This document shows positions 38,845 to 47,714 of a stretch of DNA of 64,000 nucleotides, piece by piece. The DNA is from Geobacteraceae bacterium GWC2_55_20 (GTDB lineage: Bacteria; Desulfobacterota; Desulfuromonadia; Geobacterales; Pseudopelobacteraceae). Numbering within the stretch: the stretch's first letter is position 1; the number at the start of each line of letters is the position of its first letter. The DNA is taken from contig MGZK01000044.1 in the NCBI GenBank assembly GCA_001802125.1, forward strand, positions 1 through 64,000, read 5' to 3'. The notes beneath the pieces are model-generated. The model saw only the letters and a program-made list of their open reading frames with translations. It had not been told where the DNA came from and made no database searches. The position numbers and the translations under genes are program-made.

Positions 38845-39894
38845 TTAAAAGAGTGTCCCAATCACGCTGCCGATCACCGAAATCGGCCCGGTGTCCTGCA
38901 GCCCTTCCATCGCCTTCTCGGTCTTTTTCAGCGTTGATATGGCGTCGCGGTAAAGTTTGTCGTCGTTGACCAGTTTGCCGACCGTGCCTTCGCCACTGTT
39001 GATCTTGCGGGTAATTTCCTTCAGGTTGACCACCGTTTCGCGTAGTTCATTGTAGAGGGCCGGATCATTGACCAGCTTGCCGGCCGTCCCTTCGCCCTTG
39101 TTGATACGCAGCGCGATCTCATTGAAGTTTTTCATGCTGTCATCCATGCCCTTGATGGCCGCGAAGGCATGGTCGTAAAGGTCTTCGTCGGTCAGCAGCC
39201 GGCCGATGGTACCTTCTCCGCGCTCCAGCCTGGCACTGACCTCCTTGAGACTGCCGGTCAACGCATTGACGTTATTATAGAGGGATTTGTCGTTCAGTAG
39301 CATAGCCAGCGAACCGTCACCCCGGTCGAGCTTGGCGGTAATGCTGGACAGGCCGGTCAGGGAATCGTGCATGGCAACCCGGTTCTCATCCAGCATCGCG
39401 GCGATCTTGCCCATCACCTCGTTCTGGTTGCGGTTCAAATCGATAATCAGTTGTTTTGCATCTTTTGTCAGCCCGCCGACACTGTCCAGCAGCGCGTCCA
39501 CGCTGGCCGAGTCAGAGCTCTTGACGGTGCTGCCGGGCGGCAGGTCCGGACTGGCGGGAGTTCCGAACGTGAGTCCCAGGAACTGCCCCCCCAGCATGCT
39601 GGACATACGGATACCGGCAACCGAGTCCTGCTTGATGCGTGTTCCCGGGTTGACTTCGAAATCCACCTGCACCTTGTCATCCAGAACTGCTATCTTGGTG
39701 ATCGTGCCGACCTCGACGCCGGCCAGCTTGACCGTATCGCCGACCTTGAGCCCGGTAGATGACGGCAGCAACACCTTGTAAGGTATTCCATGATCGAATA
39801 TTTTCCAGCGATTGCCCACCTCCAGCATTATGCCGAAAAGGATCAGACTTAAAACGAAGAACAGACCTACTTTCGCTTCCTGTGACAGCTTCAT
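38845..39894 (-). CDS. MCE-domain protein with GEGT repeats
   Basis: A 349-residue protein. It has an N-terminal membrane helix (about 9-27: VGLFFVLSLILFGIMLEVG) and an MCE/MlaD-type lipid-binding domain (about 35-110: VGDTVKLAGVEVGTI, GIRMSSMLGGQFLGL). A coiled region follows with four repeats of the form (R/K/S)G(D/E)G(S/T)-x3-LL-x-D-x2-LY at about 191, 225, 266 and 300. MCE proteins move phospholipid across the envelope. No permease or ATPase gene is beside it. ATG at 39894 has GGGAG nine bases before it; 36 further in-frame codons are not used. Confidence 0.88.
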   Translation of the reverse strand: MKLSQEAKVGLFFVLSLILFGIMLEVGNRWKIFDHGIPYKVLLPSSTGLKVGDTVKLAGVEVGTITKIAVLDDKVQVDFEVNPGTRIKQDSVAGIRMSSMLGGQFLGLTFGTPASPDLPPGSTVKSSDSASVDALLDSVGGLTKDAKQLIIDLNRNQNEVMGKIAAMLDENRVAMHDSLTGLSSITAKLDRGDGSLAMLLNDKSLYNNVNALTGSLKEVSARLERGEGTIGRLLTDEDLYDHAFAAIKGMDDSMKNFNEIALRINKGEGTAGKLVNDPALYNELRETVVNLKEITRKINSGEGTVGKLVNDDKLYRDAISTLKKTEKAMEGLQDTGPISVIGSVIGTLF

Positions 39895-40020
39895 GCCCAC
39901 ATCTCCCAATATCTCGCAAAGATGCGCCATTATACCCAACCGGTCGAGCTTGGCAATCATATTGTGTTTTTGTGATGTTCCGGCTATTCTGGCAGCGTTC
40001 AATCGAAAGGAGCAAACGAT

Positions 40021-41235
40021 ATGGTTTCATTTGAAGAAGCACGCAGCATCATACTTTCAAATGTAAATGCATGCGGAGTAGAGCGCGTGCATCTGCAGGA
40101 CGCGGTCGGGCGGATTCTGGCGGAAGACGCCAGTGCCCCCTGGGACATGCCGCTCTGGGACAATTCAGCCATGGACGGCTATGCGGTGCGCAGCGCGGAC
40201 TGTGCGGAAATCCCCTGCAAACTGAAGGTGACCGGCTTCCTGCCGGCCGGCGTCAGGGCTGACGGTGTCACCGTGGAAGCCGGCTGCGCGGTCAGGATCA
40301 TGACCGGCGCGCCGACTCCGAAGGGCTGCGACGCGGTGGTGCCGGTCGAGGAGACCGACGACGGACAGGATCTGGTGACGTTGAACGAAACGGTCGTCTG
40401 CGGCCAGCATATCAGGCTGAACGGTGAGGATGTGCGCGCCGGCGTAGTCTTCGTCCGTGCCGGCACTCTGATCCGGCCGCCGGAAGTAAACATGCTGGCA
40501 ACCTTCGGCATGGCGCTGGTTCCGGTCTTCCGAAGGCCGGTCGTGGCCATACTCTCCACCGGCGATGAGCTGATCGAGCTGGGCCGGACTCCGGGACCGG
40601 GCGAAATAGTCAACAGCAACATCCTCTCGCTGGCGGCGGCGGTGCAGGAAACCGGGGCCATTCCACGCATTATCGGCATCGCCCGCGACAACCTGGAAAG
40701 CCACCGCGAAATGCTGCGTGAAGGATTGAAAGCCGATGCGCTGATTACTTCGGCCGGCGTCTCGGCCGGTGACTGTGATTTCGTGCGGGACGTGCTGGAT
40801 GAGCTTGGCGCCAGTCAGCTATTCTGGAAAGTTGGGGTCAAACCGGGCGGGCCGACCGCATTCGCACTGCATGGCACAACCCCGATCTTCTCATTGCCGG
40901 GCAACCCGGTTTCGACCATGATCACTTTCGAAGAATTCGCCCGGCCGGCGCTGCTGAAAATGATGGGACATAGCCATGTATTGCGCCCGCTCTTCAAGGC
41001 GGTTTTGAGCGAGGATATCAAAAAGAAACCGGGCAAGATCCAGATCGTGCGGATTCGCCTGGAACGGGAGAACGGCCGTTGGCTGGCGTCTTCGGCAGGC
41101 AACCAGCAGACCGCCATCCTGAGGACCATGGTCGATGCGACCGCTCTGGCGATCCTGCCAGCCGAAAGCACTCGTTTCAAAGCCGGAGAAGAGGTGGATG
41201 TGCATTTTTACGGCAGCCACATTGATTTGATCTGA
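40021..41235 (+). CDS. moeA: molybdopterin molybdotransferase MoeA
   Basis: A 404-residue enzyme that inserts molybdate (or tungstate) into molybdopterin. MoeA signatures are DNSAMDGYAVR, IMTGAPTPKGCDAVVPVE, the STGDEL motif (ILSTGDELIELG), SAGVSAGDCDF and SLPGNPVSTMITFEEF. The start ATG has AAGGAGC eight bases upstream. It may help the tungsten/molybdenum enzyme at the left end, but the two are not linked by an operon. Confidence 0.95.
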   Translation: MVSFEEARSIILSNVNACGVERVHLQDAVGRILAEDASAPWDMPLWDNSAMDGYAVRSADCAEIPCKLKVTGFLPAGVRADGVTVEAGCAVRIMTGAPTPKGCDAVVPVEETDDGQDLVTLNETVVCGQHIRLNGEDVRAGVVFVRAGTLIRPPEVNMLATFGMALVPVFRRPVVAILSTGDELIELGRTPGPGEIVNSNILSLAAAVQETGAIPRIIGIARDNLESHREMLREGLKADALITSAGVSAGDCDFVRDVLDELGASQLFWKVGVKPGGPTAFALHGTTPIFSLPGNPVSTMITFEEFARPALLKMMGHSHVLRPLFKAVLSEDIKKKPGKIQIVRIRLERENGRWLASSAGNQQTAILRTMVDATALAILPAESTRFKAGEEVDVHFYGSHIDLI

Positions 41236-41257
41236 AAAACAAAGAGCGAGGTTTCCC

Positions 41258-42112
41258 ATGAACGATTACCTTGGCGCCCACATGTCGATCTCCGGCGGCC
41301 TGCACCTGGCCATAGACCGGGCCGTTGCCGCCGGTTGCGGTGTGCTGCAGATCTTCACCCGCAACTCCAACCAGTGGAAGGGCAAGCCGGTCAGCGAATC
41401 CGATACCGCGCTGTTCCGGCAGAAGTTCGCCGCATCAGGGTTGCACGAGATCATCTCCCACGACATCTACCTGATCAACCTGGCCGCCCCGCCGGGTGAA
41501 ACACGCGACAAGAGCCTGGCGGCCTTCCGCGATGAGCTGGAGACCTGTGCCCGGCTCGGCATCGCCAAGGTGGTCATGCACCCCGGCTCGCATCTGGCGG
41601 ACTCGCCCCGGACAGGCCTGGAGCGGGTGATCGGAGCATTTGATCAGCTATTCGACGAGGTTCCGCAATTCGAGGGACGGGTGCTGGTGGAAACCACCGC
41701 CGGCCAGGGGAGCAATCTGGGCAGGACTTTTGAAGAGCTGGCCGCGATAATCGATGGTTCACGTTTCCCGCACAAATTCGGGGTCTGTTTCGACACCTGC
41801 CACACCTTTGCGGCCGGCTACGATACCGCCAGCGAAGAGGGCTATCGCGACACGATGGAGCAGTTCGACCGGCTGATCGGCCTGGAGCGGCTGCAATGTT
41901 TCCATTTCAACGATTCCAAGAAGGGGCTCGGCTCCCGCGTCGACCGCCACGAGCACATCGGGCAGGGCACGCTGGGACTCAATCCGTTCCGCTTCATCCT
42001 CAACGATCCCCGTTTTGAAAAGATCCCCAAGATCCTGGAGACCCCCAAGGGGGATAATGATGAGATGGATGGGGTCAATCTGGGGGTTTTGAGGGGGTTG
42101 GTGAAGTCATAA
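41258..42112 (+). CDS. nfo: endonuclease IV
   Basis: A 284-residue AP endonuclease of base-excision repair. Zinc-site motifs are LGAHMSISGG, FTRNSNQWKG, HPGSHLADS, VETTAGQGSNLG, CFDTCHTFAAGYD and HFNDSKKGLGSRVDRHEHIGQG (in pieces: HFNDSKKGLGSRVDRHEHIG). Length is normal. It follows moeA by 22 bases with a GCGAGG ribosome site. Confidence 0.95.
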   Translation: MNDYLGAHMSISGGLHLAIDRAVAAGCGVLQIFTRNSNQWKGKPVSESDTALFRQKFAASGLHEIISHDIYLINLAAPPGETRDKSLAAFRDELETCARLGIAKVVMHPGSHLADSPRTGLERVIGAFDQLFDEVPQFEGRVLVETTAGQGSNLGRTFEELAAIIDGSRFPHKFGVCFDTCHTFAAGYDTASEEGYRDTMEQFDRLIGLERLQCFHFNDSKKGLGSRVDRHEHIGQGTLGLNPFRFILNDPRFEKIPKILETPKGDNDEMDGVNLGVLRGLVKS

Positions 42113-42190
42113 GCCGTTTAACGGCGGATAAATACTGTCTCGCTCTTGGCACCGGGTATGGCACGAGCCTCGGGTTTGCGTGCGGTGACG

Positions 42191-42232
42191 ATAAGGAGAG
42201 TTGTTTTGTGCGGGCTTTAGTGGAGATTCCGC
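42191..42232 (+). other. stranded ribosome site and GTG start at the edge of the accessory island
   Basis: ATAAGGAGAG followed by a GTG at 42208 opens VRALVEIPPNILF..., which soon runs antisense into the end of the big NTPase gene. It looks like the intact front of a gene that lost its body where the island inserted. This is an inference; chance is possible. Confidence 0.3.
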
Positions 42233-45200
42233 CTAATATCCTCTTTCTTCATCAATCTGTCTTCGCTCGATTATCGTACTCAGGTTATCAATATACAGTG
42301 TCAACCAAGCTCGTATCTTCGGTGATTCTATTTCCGACATCCAACGCCTGGCAGTTTCCCGCTGTTTCGATCTGATAATGCTTTCAGGCCCAGTCCAGCC
42401 TCCGCTCCAGAAGTAACTGAGAAGAAGATCAGCGGTTTTCTTGTCATCGCTAAATTCCTCAAGGAACATACGAGTTAACGTCCCGCCATCGTTTATATTA
42501 AGAGTCTTTGGCAAACATCCGGCTATTATTTTTACTCTCTTCTTCGGCTCCTCATTAACCCAACTCATTACAGATTCAGGTTCAAAAAAACGAATTGCGC
42601 CTGGAATGTCTTTTTCACTGAAATCAGTTTCGTCTTCAAGCCAAGAGGAAATATACCAACTGCTTTCCTCTCCCTTATCCAAGTGACGCGCGACAATCGC
42701 CCATATCTCACTAGGGTGGTCTCGGGCTATGTCGTCGGCAATTCTGCAGCCATAATCAACAGATCGGAGAGATAATTCCAATTTTGTGATTATATGCTCA
42801 AAGAGTTCCATATCCCTGTGAGGGAATTGTCGTCTAAACAGGGTAACAAGCCTGTGCCAGTGATATCCAACCGTGGTTTGCTGGTTATGTCTAAAAACCT
42901 CCTCCATGGTTATGATGTTATAAATCAAAGCTTCAGGCAATTCGACGTTCTTGTTGTCTCGGCAATAGTAGTTATCCGCTGACTCAATAACAATGGAAAG
43001 GGCACGTTCATCAGGCTGTTCTGAGAGAGTCTTCAGTATCTCCTCTACGACATGCTGAGACAAGAAATCTTCGTCACCACCAAACAAACTCAATCGAGAA
43101 AATGCTTGGGATGCAACGTTCCCTTCTCTGTATAAACTGATCAGTTCATGGACAAACTTCTCTGTAATTCCAGTTCTGAAAACCAGGTCAACTCCAACTT
43201 GGCGGAGAGATTCCGAAGTCAGCAGAGATAATATAACTCTTTCCCACTCTTCAACATTCTGTGCTTTAACTACTGCCAGATATCCACCTGTAAACTGGGT
43301 GCGAAGATCTGGAAGTACCAACTCCTGCGTTTCGATAATCCTTTCGGTCAATGTGCATCCGGTAGCATGAGCCAGGCGGTTACCGAACTCAAAAAGCCGA
43401 CGCCCCTCACTGTTAACGAACAAAACCAAGTGCTCATCAATTAGCTGAGGCAGCAATGCCGCTTCTTCGACCAGTTTCTGAACTCTTTCCGAAGGTATAG
43501 GATTGTTTTTTAGTTTTTCGTCGATAAAATCATAATCTTCATCCGAATCCGTAAAAAGGACGTAACGGTTAAATCGTTCCCGGAAGCTGTCCCCGGTAAG
43601 GAAAGCATCAAGGTAGTTGATTCTAGAGATTATTTCTTCAGACAGATCTTTTGTCCGGTACTTGAGTTGATGAATTACGAACTGAACAATACTCTTTTTA
43701 TCTGCTAACGGGTCGCTTGCTATCAGGAAAATAGTATCAAGTACACTGTCGGCGATTGAAGAAATCTGTACTAGGCCCGGCGCAGATTCCATAAGTGATC
43801 TATACGCAATTTTCTTATCACTATCGCTCCAGCCACGTGACTCTTCCCAAACTAAGTTCCAGATTTTCAGAATCCCATCATAAAGTTCCCCGTATGTTTT
43901 TGGTCGCCAAAACTGAATTGTAGGTCTCAGACCCTGGTACTCAACTCCAACAATGCGACTGCCTCCATGCGTTCTCAGCCATGACTTGCACGCTTCAAGC
44001 CCTAATTCTTTTCTCGCCGAATCAGGATTTCTGATAAGCTCCACTATAATTTGGAACCGCAGCTCCGGTGGCGCTTGGGTTGGAGCCCATCCGACACCTG
44101 ACTTGAACATGCCCAAGAAGGTTCCTTTTGAATTGTTGCTGTAGTTCGTATGATCCACCAATGCCATTTCGCCCAGAAGTCGTGCCGCACCAGTAAAGGT
44201 GTCCTCCCATACAGCAATCTTTTCCAGCGCCCAGACAATGTGCTGCCATCCGGTTTCCCATTGCTGCAACTGCTCATGGGTCCAGGTTCCAAAGGTGGAA
44301 TTGAGGAGTGACAGGGTCGTATGAGGATCAGCCTCGGCAAGGACACTCAGGAAGCTTGTTCCCGCCTCAGAGGCAAGAAATTCCTCGCTTGAGAACGGCC
44401 CCTCTTCGAGTGAGAGGACTCTCTTGACAAGATCTCTCGCAACCGGCGAGCAGTGGGCATAAATGAACAGTTCCATGAACCATTTTTTCAAAGATTCCGG
44501 CATTCGTTCTATAAAATTCTTGAAATCAAATCCTCGTCCGTACTGTTCCCAGAAATCCAACCAGAGGTAAACATGAAGCGCCTTGGGGATAATAAAGAGG
44601 GTCTTTTGCCCCTGCAAGACACGGCGTTTTCGGTGGTGCAGCACAATCGATTGAAACCGTTGCCAAGTAATAGCCGGATTCGCCTCCTGAACCATGCCAC
44701 TGATAAAGCGCGCTTCATGATCAACAGGGGACTCAAAACCAAATCGCCGGAATAAGGCAATATGCCTGAGGGTGAGGAGCTGTTCCTCCGCCTCTCTTTC
44801 GCCAATTCTTTGATGGCCAAGAACGAAGCGATCCCAGATCGGCACCGTGGCAGGCGGCTTGAGAATATCATCGGGGTTTCTTTGCAGGTTCTCCCCAACC
44901 GCATGGGCCACTCTCGGCGACCCATCACACCACTCGGCCCAATTCGAGTTTTCATTGCGCTGGCCGATATACCCGGCAATTATTTCAGCGATCTGCTCTT
45001 TCTCCAACTGTGGGCAGGATAATCCCTTCATTGAGCTGTCCGCGCTCACTTCCGGGCCATGATCAATAGTAACCAGCTTGATCCCTGTTCTTCCTTTCAG
45101 AGTCCTCCATATTGAAGCCCTGTCTCTTTCACCGCAATCATCAACAACAAGAGTAACGACATACTGAAGGTCGGGGCGAAGCAGTTCGTTGAAAAGGGGG

Positions 45201-46006
45201 CTCTTTTGAAAGTCATCACCATTTGCCACATACATAACGGTCGAATAAAGTTCATCTGTTGATACAGCTTCAAGCACCAGCCGTGATTTGCCGATGCCCG
45301 GTTCACCAATGACACGAATATGTTGGAAATCACCCTTCAACAATGTGGAGCGGACCTCTTCGATAAATTGAATTTGGGCTGCGCTCGAAATGAGGTCCGG
45401 CCTCATGTCATCATTCATCCGCCACGAATCAACGGTCTGAAATTGAAGTTCGGACCTTCCGAGGAGTTCGAGCCCAAGAGATGGATACGGGGAGAGCAGA
45501 CCAAGGAGCTGGCCTTGTCCAAGAACCTCGACTTGGGGAGATGGGAAACCTATCTGCTGGAATATCTCTACGAGTTGTTGTTTTGTTCCCCTTTGTTGCG
45601 GTTCAGTCAGGTCGTGTCCGAACACAACCAGAACATAGCGACCGTTGTTGTCCAGGCAATTGCGTATCGCCTCCCCAAGGGCATCGCGTGTCGGAACTAC
45701 AGTTGATTTGCCGAACAGTTCTTTCTTAAGCTGGTTTGGCTGCCACGGTTTAAAAGAGGAGCCGGCCTTAAGCTGAAAGAATGCTGTACCTTTGACAAGT
45801 ATGGAATCCGCCGCAGGCGAACCATCAACCCGAGCATCAATGCCGCCGTCTGCAACAGTTTCATTGAGGCTTATCAGCACGTTATGTGGTGAGAGTCCAA
45901 TTCGTCGGGCTTCGCACCAAAGTAGATTTCTGAACAACTTAATTGCTTCTGCTGCAGAAAGGCCCGAGAGGATTTTTTGATCAATGCTGAAGATAGTTGT
46001 GCTCAT
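42233..46006 (-). CDS. large P-loop NTPase with N-terminal nuclease-like domain, candidate defence gene
   Basis: A 1257-residue protein. At the N-terminus, VADGGIDARVDG (Asp57) then AFFQLKAG (Gln78, Lys80) match the PD-(D/E)xK pattern with a Q-x-K variant, as in Mrr-like effectors of Avs-type systems. A P-loop GEPGIGKS at 234-241 and LVVDDCG near 286-292 give an ATPase core of STAND type. The C-terminal 850 residues are helical and probably sense a ligand. Sensor plus nuclease is typical of anti-phage STAND proteins. The base composition is AT-richer than the neighbours, a sign of transfer. The start has no clear ribosome site. Confidence 0.75.
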   Translation of the reverse strand: MSTTIFSIDQKILSGLSAAEAIKLFRNLLWCEARRIGLSPHNVLISLNETVADGGIDARVDGSPAADSILVKGTAFFQLKAGSSFKPWQPNQLKKELFGKSTVVPTRDALGEAIRNCLDNNGRYVLVVFGHDLTEPQQRGTKQQLVEIFQQIGFPSPQVEVLGQGQLLGLLSPYPSLGLELLGRSELQFQTVDSWRMNDDMRPDLISSAAQIQFIEEVRSTLLKGDFQHIRVIGEPGIGKSRLVLEAVSTDELYSTVMYVANGDDFQKSPLFNELLRPDLQYVVTLVVDDCGERDRASIWRTLKGRTGIKLVTIDHGPEVSADSSMKGLSCPQLEKEQIAEIIAGYIGQRNENSNWAEWCDGSPRVAHAVGENLQRNPDDILKPPATVPIWDRFVLGHQRIGEREAEEQLLTLRHIALFRRFGFESPVDHEARFISGMVQEANPAITWQRFQSIVLHHRKRRVLQGQKTLFIIPKALHVYLWLDFWEQYGRGFDFKNFIERMPESLKKWFMELFIYAHCSPVARDLVKRVLSLEEGPFSSEEFLASEAGTSFLSVLAEADPHTTLSLLNSTFGTWTHEQLQQWETGWQHIVWALEKIAVWEDTFTGAARLLGEMALVDHTNYSNNSKGTFLGMFKSGVGWAPTQAPPELRFQIIVELIRNPDSARKELGLEACKSWLRTHGGSRIVGVEYQGLRPTIQFWRPKTYGELYDGILKIWNLVWEESRGWSDSDKKIAYRSLMESAPGLVQISSIADSVLDTIFLIASDPLADKKSIVQFVIHQLKYRTKDLSEEIISRINYLDAFLTGDSFRERFNRYVLFTDSDEDYDFIDEKLKNNPIPSERVQKLVEEAALLPQLIDEHLVLFVNSEGRRLFEFGNRLAHATGCTLTERIIETQELVLPDLRTQFTGGYLAVVKAQNVEEWERVILSLLTSESLRQVGVDLVFRTGITEKFVHELISLYREGNVASQAFSRLSLFGGDEDFLSQHVVEEILKTLSEQPDERALSIVIESADNYYCRDNKNVELPEALIYNIITMEEVFRHNQQTTVGYHWHRLVTLFRRQFPHRDMELFEHIITKLELSLRSVDYGCRIADDIARDHPSEIWAIVARHLDKGEESSWYISSWLEDETDFSEKDIPGAIRFFEPESVMSWVNEEPKKRVKIIAGCLPKTLNINDGGTLTRMFLEEFSDDKKTADLLLSYFWSGGWTGPESIIRSKQRETARRWMSEIESPKIRAWLTLYIDNLSTIIERRQIDEERGY

Positions 46007-46174
46007 GGTCGTGTCACGTCCGTCCGAGAGATTAATAAAGATATGGTTGCTTTTTAATCAAACCCATCATATTTCCTATCACTCTATACACCACACCCCG
46101 GCGCCAACCACAATTTCAGCCACACACCGAAGGGAGACATCGCGCCATGTCAGCACTTTAACAAGACCGTTCCA

Positions 46175-47260
46175 TCAACGATCCATCCACTCCCCCAGAT
46201 ACGGACTCACCTTCACCAGCATCCCACGCAGGTTCTTATAATCCACCAGCTTCTCATGATGCAGCCGACCGAGCACAATGCCGGGATGGCGGCCATGGCT
46301 TTCGGCAAAACGGGTAATGGTGGATTTTGAAAAATACGGTTTGGTCTCCCGGACAAAGACTTTGAACGCCCTATCATCAAGCAACCATTCACCCGCCAGC
46401 CGGTTGGCGTCTTTCTCCTCGCCGTCCAAATGGTCGCCTCCGTACAGGTCGTCAAGATAGCTCCCCTTGTGTTTGAGAACAATGTGGGCCAGTTCGTGGA
46501 GCAGGGTGAACCAGAAGGAGTCCAGGCGGTCATAGCGCAGGGTAAGGGCAATGGCCGGGTTATTCCCGCACATCAGCTTGGCACCATCCAGATAGGTCTT
46601 GTCCAGATGCCCCACGATGACTAAGTTCACCCCGACAGCGGCCAGCAGTCCGGGCACACGCGCCACATCCTGCTCTTGCGCGCTACAGTCCAGGATTGCG
46701 GGAAGTGATTTCTCAAGACGAGCATGGTCAAATTTGACCATCGACCGGCCTGCCGCCACCTGCTCGACTCGGCGTACCCAGGCGATCCGGGCGCTTAGTT
46801 CCGGGCCGCGCTGCATGGCATGACGAAAGCTGACCGCGAGCTTGTCCATCTCGTCGGCCGAAGTGATCCCCATGAAGGCATATACCGCCTGTTCCAGTTC
46901 ATCAAACGAATCATCCGCCCGTATCCAGCCACGTTTGAGCAATTCCGTCACGGGGGCCAGAGTATAAAGACGGCTCTTGCGGGCGATATGCTTGCTGTCC
47001 TTGGCTGTGCGGGCCAATGCCAGCCGGTAGCCGGCCTCCAGATTGGTCCAGAATTCCGCCGATGTGCCGAAGGCTTCAGCCAGTTCCAGGGCAGTTTCCG
47101 GGGTGATCTGTTTGCTTCCCTTGACAATTTCGTTGATGGCCTGCGGAGGACGCCCCATGATCCCAGCCAGATCTTTCTGAGTCCAGCCTCGTGCATCCAG
47201 CTCACGCGTCAGAATCCGTCCTGGTGCAATTGCACGGGCAGACAGACAAGTTTTTTCCAT
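46175..47260 (-). CDS. higA: HigA-type antitoxin with XRE and ImmA/IrrE peptidase domains
   Basis: A 361-residue protein. The XRE helix-turn-helix (about 15-75: WTQKDLAGIMGRPPQAINEIVKG, in parts: WTQKDLAGIMGRPPQ) is HigA-like, and the C-terminal part has a zinc peptidase motif HELAHIVLKH (ImmA/IrrE). A fused HigA-peptidase can bind the toxin, repress the operon and respond by cleavage. ATG at 47260 is preceded by GAAAGGAA; the in-frame TTG six codons upstream is not used. It lies 14 bases after the toxin gene and is part of the same operon. Confidence 0.85.
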   Translation of the reverse strand: MEKTCLSARAIAPGRILTRELDARGWTQKDLAGIMGRPPQAINEIVKGSKQITPETALELAEAFGTSAEFWTNLEAGYRLALARTAKDSKHIARKSRLYTLAPVTELLKRGWIRADDSFDELEQAVYAFMGITSADEMDKLAVSFRHAMQRGPELSARIAWVRRVEQVAAGRSMVKFDHARLEKSLPAILDCSAQEQDVARVPGLLAAVGVNLVIVGHLDKTYLDGAKLMCGNNPAIALTLRYDRLDSFWFTLLHELAHIVLKHKGSYLDDLYGGDHLDGEEKDANRLAGEWLLDDRAFKVFVRETKPYFSKSTITRFAESHGRHPGIVLGRLHHEKLVDYKNLRGMLVKVSPYLGEWMDR

Positions 47261-47274
47261 CGTAATTTCCTTTC

Positions 47275-47571
47275 TCAATGGTAATCCTCGATTGTGATTA
47301 CCAGCACATACTTTCCATCCTTGTCCTTTTCCAGCATTATAATCAGGCGAAATTGTCTATTGAGGCGTAATGAGTATTCATGCTTTCGTTTTCCGGAAAG
47401 CTTCTCGAAATGAAAGCCTTTTTGTGCGTACAGATCACGCTCGTCTCTGGCAGCGGCAATGACGGCCATGGCATCGAAGAATGAATCGATCACCTCGGGT
47501 TCATACTTGTGGGAACCCTTTTCAGAGGTATAAAGCTCTTCCAGCTTTTTTGTCTTGAAATGAAAACGCAT
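47275..47571 (-). CDS. higB: HigB-like RelE/ParE toxin
   Basis: A 98-residue protein with the small mRNA-interferase fold pattern: FKTKKLEELYTSE, FFDAMAVIAAARDERDLYA, FHFEKLSGKRKHEYSLRLNRQFRLI (in parts) and a final IEDYH. In HigB the conserved LSG...YSLRLN segment lies near the active site, and the ending is usual for this family. The antitoxin gene follows, the order found in HigBA systems. Translated from a promoter with a TGTAA palindrome. Confidence 0.86.
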   Translation of the reverse strand: MRFHFKTKKLEELYTSEKGSHKYEPEVIDSFFDAMAVIAAARDERDLYAQKGFHFEKLSGKRKHEYSLRLNRQFRLIIMLEKDKDGKYVLVITIEDYH

Positions 47572-47584
47572 GATTACAGCCCAT

Positions 47585-47600
47585 TGTAACTGGAATTACA
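47585..47600. promoter_or_regulatory. palindromic operator before higBA
   Basis: TGTAA-N6-TTACA lies 14 bases before the toxin start. The position fits autoregulation by HigA. Confidence 0.55.
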
Positions 47601-47644
47601 GTAAACACAACAACAAATTCACCCGTTGGGTGAATAGCTTGTAT

Positions 47645-47688
47645 AGATAAAATAAAACAGGCCGAAATCTCTCGATCCCGGCCTGTTC
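47645..47688 (-). terminator. yhaM terminator
   Basis: AACAGGCC/GGCCTGTT stem (47657-47664 with 47681-47688); the minus strand reads TTTTATTTTAT next. It ends the yhaM gene before the higBA promoter. Confidence 0.9.
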
Positions 47689-47714
47689 AATTACAACGTA
47701 CTTACTTTCCCCTG

